DNA of 64,000 bases, from positions 1,116,001 to 1,180,000 of the forward strand of contig NZ_CP154855.1 of the NCBI RefSeq assembly GCF_047302425.1, in the 5' to 3' direction. The position numbers and the translations under genes were made by a program. A model generated the notes under the pieces. It saw only the letters and a program-made list of their open reading frames with translations. It was not told the origin of the DNA and ran no database searches. Below are positions 60,507-64,000 of this stretch, piece by piece (the first letter of the stretch is position 1; every line of letters begins with the position of its first letter). This stretch comes from Oceanitalea sp047302425. Lineage in GTDB: Bacteria > Actinomycetota > Actinomycetes > Actinomycetales > Actinomycetaceae.

Positions 60507-62791
60507 CGACACCGCAGCGCCGCAGCGACGACGAGCTGCTGGAGGAGATGACCCTCGAGGAGAAGCTGGCGCAGCTGGTGGGCCTGTGGGAGGGCCGCGG
60601 CGGCGACGGCGGCGAGGACGTCGCCCCCATGCAGCACGCCATGCAGTCCGAGGTCGACCGTCTGGAGGACTACGCCGTCCACGGGCTCGGCCATCTCACC
60701 CGGGTCTTCGGCACCCGCCCGGTCGACCCTCGCGAGCAGGTGCGGGCGCTGGCCGAGAAGCAGGCGTGGCTGCGGTCCAGCACCCGCCTCGGCATTCCCG
60801 CGATCGTCCACGAGGAGTGCCTCACCGGCCTGGCGACGTGGCAGGCCACCATGTTCCCCTCTCCGCCGGCCTGGGGCGCCACCTTCGACCCGGCGCTCGT
60901 CGCGGAGATGGGCCGGGCGATCGGCGACTCGATGCGGTCGCTGGGAGTTCACCAGGGCCTCGCGCCGGTGCTCGACGTCGTGCGTGACGCCCGCTGGGGG
61001 CGGGTGGAGGAGTGCATCTCCGAGGACCCGTACCTCGTGGGGGAGGTGGGGACGGCCTACGTCCGCGGGATGCAGGAGGCGGGGGTGGTCGCCACCCTCA
61101 AGCACTTCGTCGGCTACTCCGCCTCCCGGGCGGGGCGAAACCTGGCGCCCGTGCACGCCGGGCCGCGGGAGGTGGCCGACGTCCTGCTGCCGCCGTTCGA
61201 GATGGCCGTGCGCGACGGCGGGGCGGGGTCGGTGATGAGCGCGTACACGGAGATCGACGGTGTGCCGGTCGCGGGCGACGCCGCGCTGCTCACCCAGCTG
61301 CTCCGCGACAGGTGGGGCTTCGAGGGCACGGTGGTGGCGGACTACTTCGGGGTGGCCTTCCTCCATACCCTGCACGGGTCGGCGACCGACCTCGGGGACG
61401 CCGCGGCGCAGGCGCTCGTCGCCGGCGTCGACGTCGAGCTGCCCACCGGCGTCGGGTACCTCGAGCCGCTGGCGGCGCTGGTCCGGGCCGGCGTCGTCGA
61501 CGAGGCTCACGTCGACCGTGCGGTCCGCCGGGTCCTGCGGCAGAAGCGCGAGCTCGGGCTCCTCGACCCGGACTACGACCCGCGCGTCACCGGCGAGATC
61601 GACCTGGACCCGCCCCGCAACCGGGCCGTCGCCGGGCGGCTCGCCGAGGAGTCGGTGGTGCTCGTGACGAACGACGGCGCGCTGCCCCTGGAGGCGGGGA
61701 CCGTGGCCCTCGTCGGGCCCAACGCCGACTCGAGGCACGCGCTCTTCGGCTGCTACAGCTTCGCCAACCACGTGCTCGCCCGTCACCCCGACAGCGGCAT
61801 CCAGCTCGACGTCCCCACCCTCCGGGAGGCGCTCATCGAGGAGCTCGGGGAGGCCCGGGTGCGCTACGCCCGGGGGTGCGACGTACGGGAGGAGGACACG
61901 AGCGGGTTCGCCGAGGCGCTCGCCGTCGCCGAGCAGGCCGACGTCGTCGTCGCGGTCATGGGGGACCTCGCCGGGATGTTCGGGCGCGGCACGTCGGGGG
62001 AGGGCTGCGACACGGATTCCCTCGAGCTCCCCGGTGTCCAGCGCCGGCTCGTCGAGCAGTTGCTCGACCTCGGCCGACCGGTCGTGCTCGTGCTCGTCAC
62101 CGGCCGCCCCTACGCCGTCGGGTGGGCCACCGAGCGCTGCGCCGCCGTGGTCCAGTCCTTCTTCCCGGGCCAGGAGGGCGCCCGCGCCCTCGCCGGGGTC
62201 CTCACCGGCCGGGTGAACCCGTCCGGCCGGCTGCCGCTCACGCTGCCGCGCTCACCCGGCGGGCAGCCCTACAGCTACCTGCACCCGCCGCTCGGCGGGG
62301 CCAGCGCGGTGAGCAACCTCGACACCCGGCCGACGGCAGCCTTCGGGCACGGCCTGTCCTACACGACCTTCGAGCACACCGGCTTCCACCTCGTCGACGC
62401 GCAGGTCCCCACGGCGGGCACCGTGACGACCAGGGTCCGGGTGCGCAACACCGGGCACAGGGCGGGCGCCGAGGTCCTCCAGGTGTACGCGCACGCCCCC
62501 GTCCGCGGGGTCACGCGCCCCACCGTGCAGCTCCTCGGGTTCGCCCGCGTCGAGCTCGCCGCAGGGGAGGCCGCGGACGTCGAGCTGCGGGTCCCCACCG
62601 GCCGGCTGGCGCGTGCCGGGACCGACCTGCGCCGCGCCGTCCACCCGGGTGAGGTGACCGTCTCGCTGGGCCGGTCCTGCGCCGAACTCGTCGAGAGCTG
62701 CACGCTCACCCTCACCGGCGGGACCCACCACGTGGGCGCCGAGGACCCGCGGCTCATGTCCGTCACGGTGGAGCGGGAGGCCCGGCCATGA
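60503..62791 (+). CDS. GH3 glycosidase (beta-xylosidase/arabinofuranosidase/beta-glucosidase type)
   Basis: A 762-residue intracellular enzyme. The N-terminal barrel contains HEECLTGL near residue 107, KHFVGYSASRAGRN near 200 and VVADYFG with D280 as the probable nucleophile. The alpha/beta sandwich carries GTSGEGCD with E500 at the acid/base position. A C-terminal fibronectin III-like domain starts near 640 (VRNTGHRAGAEVLQVYAHAP). The HEECLTG motif is common in GH3 enzymes active on xylo- or gluco-oligosaccharides; specificity cannot be fixed from sequence. ATG overlaps the GH51 stop and its own stop overlaps the next ATG, so these are strictly coupled. Confidence 0.92.
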   Translation: MTTPQRRSDDELLEEMTLEEKLAQLVGLWEGRGGDGGEDVAPMQHAMQSEVDRLEDYAVHGLGHLTRVFGTRPVDPREQVRALAEKQAWLRSSTRLGIPAIVHEECLTGLATWQATMFPSPPAWGATFDPALVAEMGRAIGDSMRSLGVHQGLAPVLDVVRDARWGRVEECISEDPYLVGEVGTAYVRGMQEAGVVATLKHFVGYSASRAGRNLAPVHAGPREVADVLLPPFEMAVRDGGAGSVMSAYTEIDGVPVAGDAALLTQLLRDRWGFEGTVVADYFGVAFLHTLHGSATDLGDAAAQALVAGVDVELPTGVGYLEPLAALVRAGVVDEAHVDRAVRRVLRQKRELGLLDPDYDPRVTGEIDLDPPRNRAVAGRLAEESVVLVTNDGALPLEAGTVALVGPNADSRHALFGCYSFANHVLARHPDSGIQLDVPTLREALIEELGEARVRYARGCDVREEDTSGFAEALAVAEQADVVVAVMGDLAGMFGRGTSGEGCDTDSLELPGVQRRLVEQLLDLGRPVVLVLVTGRPYAVGWATERCAAVVQSFFPGQEGARALAGVLTGRVNPSGRLPLTLPRSPGGQPYSYLHPPLGGASAVSNLDTRPTAAFGHGLSYTTFEHTGFHLVDAQVPTAGTVTTRVRVRNTGHRAGAEVLQVYAHAPVRGVTRPTVQLLGFARVELAAGEAADVELRVPTGRLARAGTDLRRAVHPGEVTVSLGRSCAELVESCTLTLTGGTHHVGAEDPRLMSVTVEREARP

Positions 62792-63735
62792 CCACGACCG
62801 CGCCGCACACGGCTGCCACGTGGCCGATCACCGCCGCCATGCTGCCCTTCCCGCCCGCCCACGACGCCCCGGCGAGCCGGTGGCGGGCCGACCTCGCCGA
62901 GGTGGCCGCCGAGGGCTTCATCGCGGTCGACCTTACCGACTCCTGGCTCCGCGTGGGCGACCTCGACGGGAACCGGCTCGGCGAGCTGGCCGCGGCGGTC
63001 GAGGACGCCGGGCTCCGGTCCGAGGCGGTCTCCGCGATCCGGCGCAGCGTCATCGACCCGGCGGCCGGGGCGGAGAACCTCGCCTACTCCCACCGGACCA
63101 TCGACGCCGCCGCCGAGCTGGGGTGCTCCGTCGTCAGCGTCGGGCTGCACCGCCCCCTCACCCCCGCCCAGCGGGCGGCGCTGTGGTTCTGGACCGTCGA
63201 CGGCCCGCGGGACGACGACTCGGCGGCCACGTGGGCGCTCGCGGTCGACCGCCTGCGGGAGCTGGGCGAGCACGCCCGGCAGGTGGGCCTGGTGCTGTCC
63301 CTCGAGATGTACGAGGACACGCTGCTCGGCACCACCTCGTCCGCGCTCCGGCTGCTGGAGGACATCGATCACCCGGCGGTGGGGCTCAACCCGGACCTGG
63401 GCAACCTCTTCCGGCTCCACCAGGACGTCGAACCCTTCCTCGAGGCGGTCGAGCGGTGCCTGCCGGTGGCGAACTACTGGCACGTCAAGAGCTACTACCG
63501 CAGCGTCGACCCGGCGACCGGGTCGGTCCACACCGTGCCGGCGCCGATGTACGCCGGGTCGATGAACTACCGCGCCGCGGTCCGCACGGCCGTCGCCGCC
63601 GGCTTCACCGGCCCCATCTGCGTCGAGCACTACGGCGGGGACGGGCTGGCGGTCATGGCGGAGAACCACCGCTACCTGCGCCGCCTGCTCGCCGCCGCCA
63701 CCGGCGAGCTCACGACCGGCGGGCGGCGGCCATGA
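62788..63735 (+). CDS. Sugar phosphate isomerase/epimerase-like TIM-barrel protein
   Basis: A 315-residue AP-endonuclease-2/xylose-isomerase-like barrel. Candidate metal ligands sit at strand ends: E in LSLEMYED near residue 172, D in GLNPDLGNLF near 204, H in WHVKSYYR near 231 and E in CVEHYGGDG near 279. Substrate unknown; relatives isomerise or epimerise ketoses and sugar acids. Overlaps both neighbours by ATGA, so its job should be tied to the GH51/GH3 products or to a companion sugar handled by the dehydrogenase that follows. Confidence 0.82.
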   Translation: MTTTAPHTAATWPITAAMLPFPPAHDAPASRWRADLAEVAAEGFIAVDLTDSWLRVGDLDGNRLGELAAAVEDAGLRSEAVSAIRRSVIDPAAGAENLAYSHRTIDAAAELGCSVVSVGLHRPLTPAQRAALWFWTVDGPRDDDSAATWALAVDRLRELGEHARQVGLVLSLEMYEDTLLGTTSSALRLLEDIDHPAVGLNPDLGNLFRLHQDVEPFLEAVERCLPVANYWHVKSYYRSVDPATGSVHTVPAPMYAGSMNYRAAVRTAVAAGFTGPICVEHYGGDGLAVMAENHRYLRRLLAAATGELTTGGRRP

Positions 63736-64000
63736 CCGCGCAGCGGGTAGCCGTGCTCGGCCTGGGTGCGATGGGTCTGCCCATGGCGCAGCGGCTCGCC
63801 CGCTCCCACCGGGTCACCGGCTTCGACGTGAGCCCCGACCGGCGGCGGGCCGCCGCGGACGCCGGCATCACCACCGCCGACACGGCGGTCGAGAGCTGCG
63901 CCGCCGCGGACGCCGTCGTCATCAGCGTGCGGCACGCGGGTCACCTCGAGCAGGCCCTGTTCGGGCCGGACGGCGTGGGCCAGGACCTGCGACGCGGTGC
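63732..64000 (+). CDS. NAD(P)-dependent dehydrogenase, 3-hydroxyisobutyrate/6-phosphogluconate type (cut by the right edge)
   Basis: The first about 89 residues are visible: a Rossmann nucleotide-binding start VAVLGLGAMGLPMAQRLA (GxGxxG), then VTGFDVSP, where the Asp suggests NAD preference, and DAVVISVRHAGHLEQALFG. This pattern is that of beta-hydroxyacid dehydrogenases. The catalytic lysine region is beyond the window. ATG overlaps the isomerase stop. In this operon it may oxidise a sugar acid or 3-hydroxy acid; the substrate is unknown. Confidence 0.82.
   Translation, partial: MTAQRVAVLGLGAMGLPMAQRLARSHRVTGFDVSPDRRRAAADAGITTADTAVESCAAADAVVISVRHAGHLEQALFGPDGVGQDLRRG

Overview
The window is GC-rich (roughly 70%), tightly packed DNA with frequent GTG starts, many 1- to 4-base start/stop overlaps (ATGA, GTGA), several LacI regulators and Cys-anchored sugar-binding lipoproteins. 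This points to an actinobacterium (Actinomycetota), probably a plant-polymer-degrading Micrococcales-type organism. The genus is inference only; no rRNA or tRNA gene is visible.

Bases 1-21,000 form an L-arabinose region. A LacI regulator (1630-608) faces a CUT1-type ABC transporter (1783-4844) followed by a GH127 beta-L-arabinofuranosidase with its Cys/Glu metal-thiolate site intact. Next come araD and araA, a second LacI regulator, a YtfQRT-YjfF-type ABC importer, an FGGY kinase that completes the ribulokinase step, and a ChvE-MmsA-MmsB-type monosaccharide importer. Three promoters (araDA, ytfQ, chvE) carry related palindromes built on TGTTAGCGCTAACA, which ties them into one probable regulon. 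Hairpins follow the solute-binding-protein genes.

Bases 21,400-25,150 hold one large secreted GH97 enzyme with Ig-like, lectin-like and five exactly spaced 45-residue DWDGDG repeats. Bases 25,200-47,700 are general chromosome: SRPBCC and PLDc_N proteins, a glycosyltransferase, a helicase-YbaK-pentapeptide operon, an MFS permease, an unusual subtilase, an AGCS symporter, an ArsR-VOC pair, a scar made of two gene ends, LigB and a PolA-like enzyme separated by 18-bp tandem repeats, a CmtR-CtpG-type cadmium/lead cassette, PhzF, a P2-type ATPase and a TetR. An MMPL exporter follows.

From 50,486 to the right edge is a second saccharolytic locus: a LacI regulator, then one long operon. It encodes a secreted double-esterase protein ending in a WxL-like domain, a membrane-anchored DUF916/WxL-binding-type protein, a CUT1 ABC transporter, GH51 alpha-L-arabinofuranosidase, GH3 glycosidase, a TIM-barrel isomerase and an NAD-dependent dehydrogenase (cut by the edge). 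The simplest reading is that esters are removed at the cell surface, oligosaccharides are imported, and arabinose and the backbone sugar are released inside the cell, with arabinose then entering AraA/kinase/AraD. The coupling of an arabinan/xylan esterase to a WxL-type surface display pair is the most unusual feature of the window.
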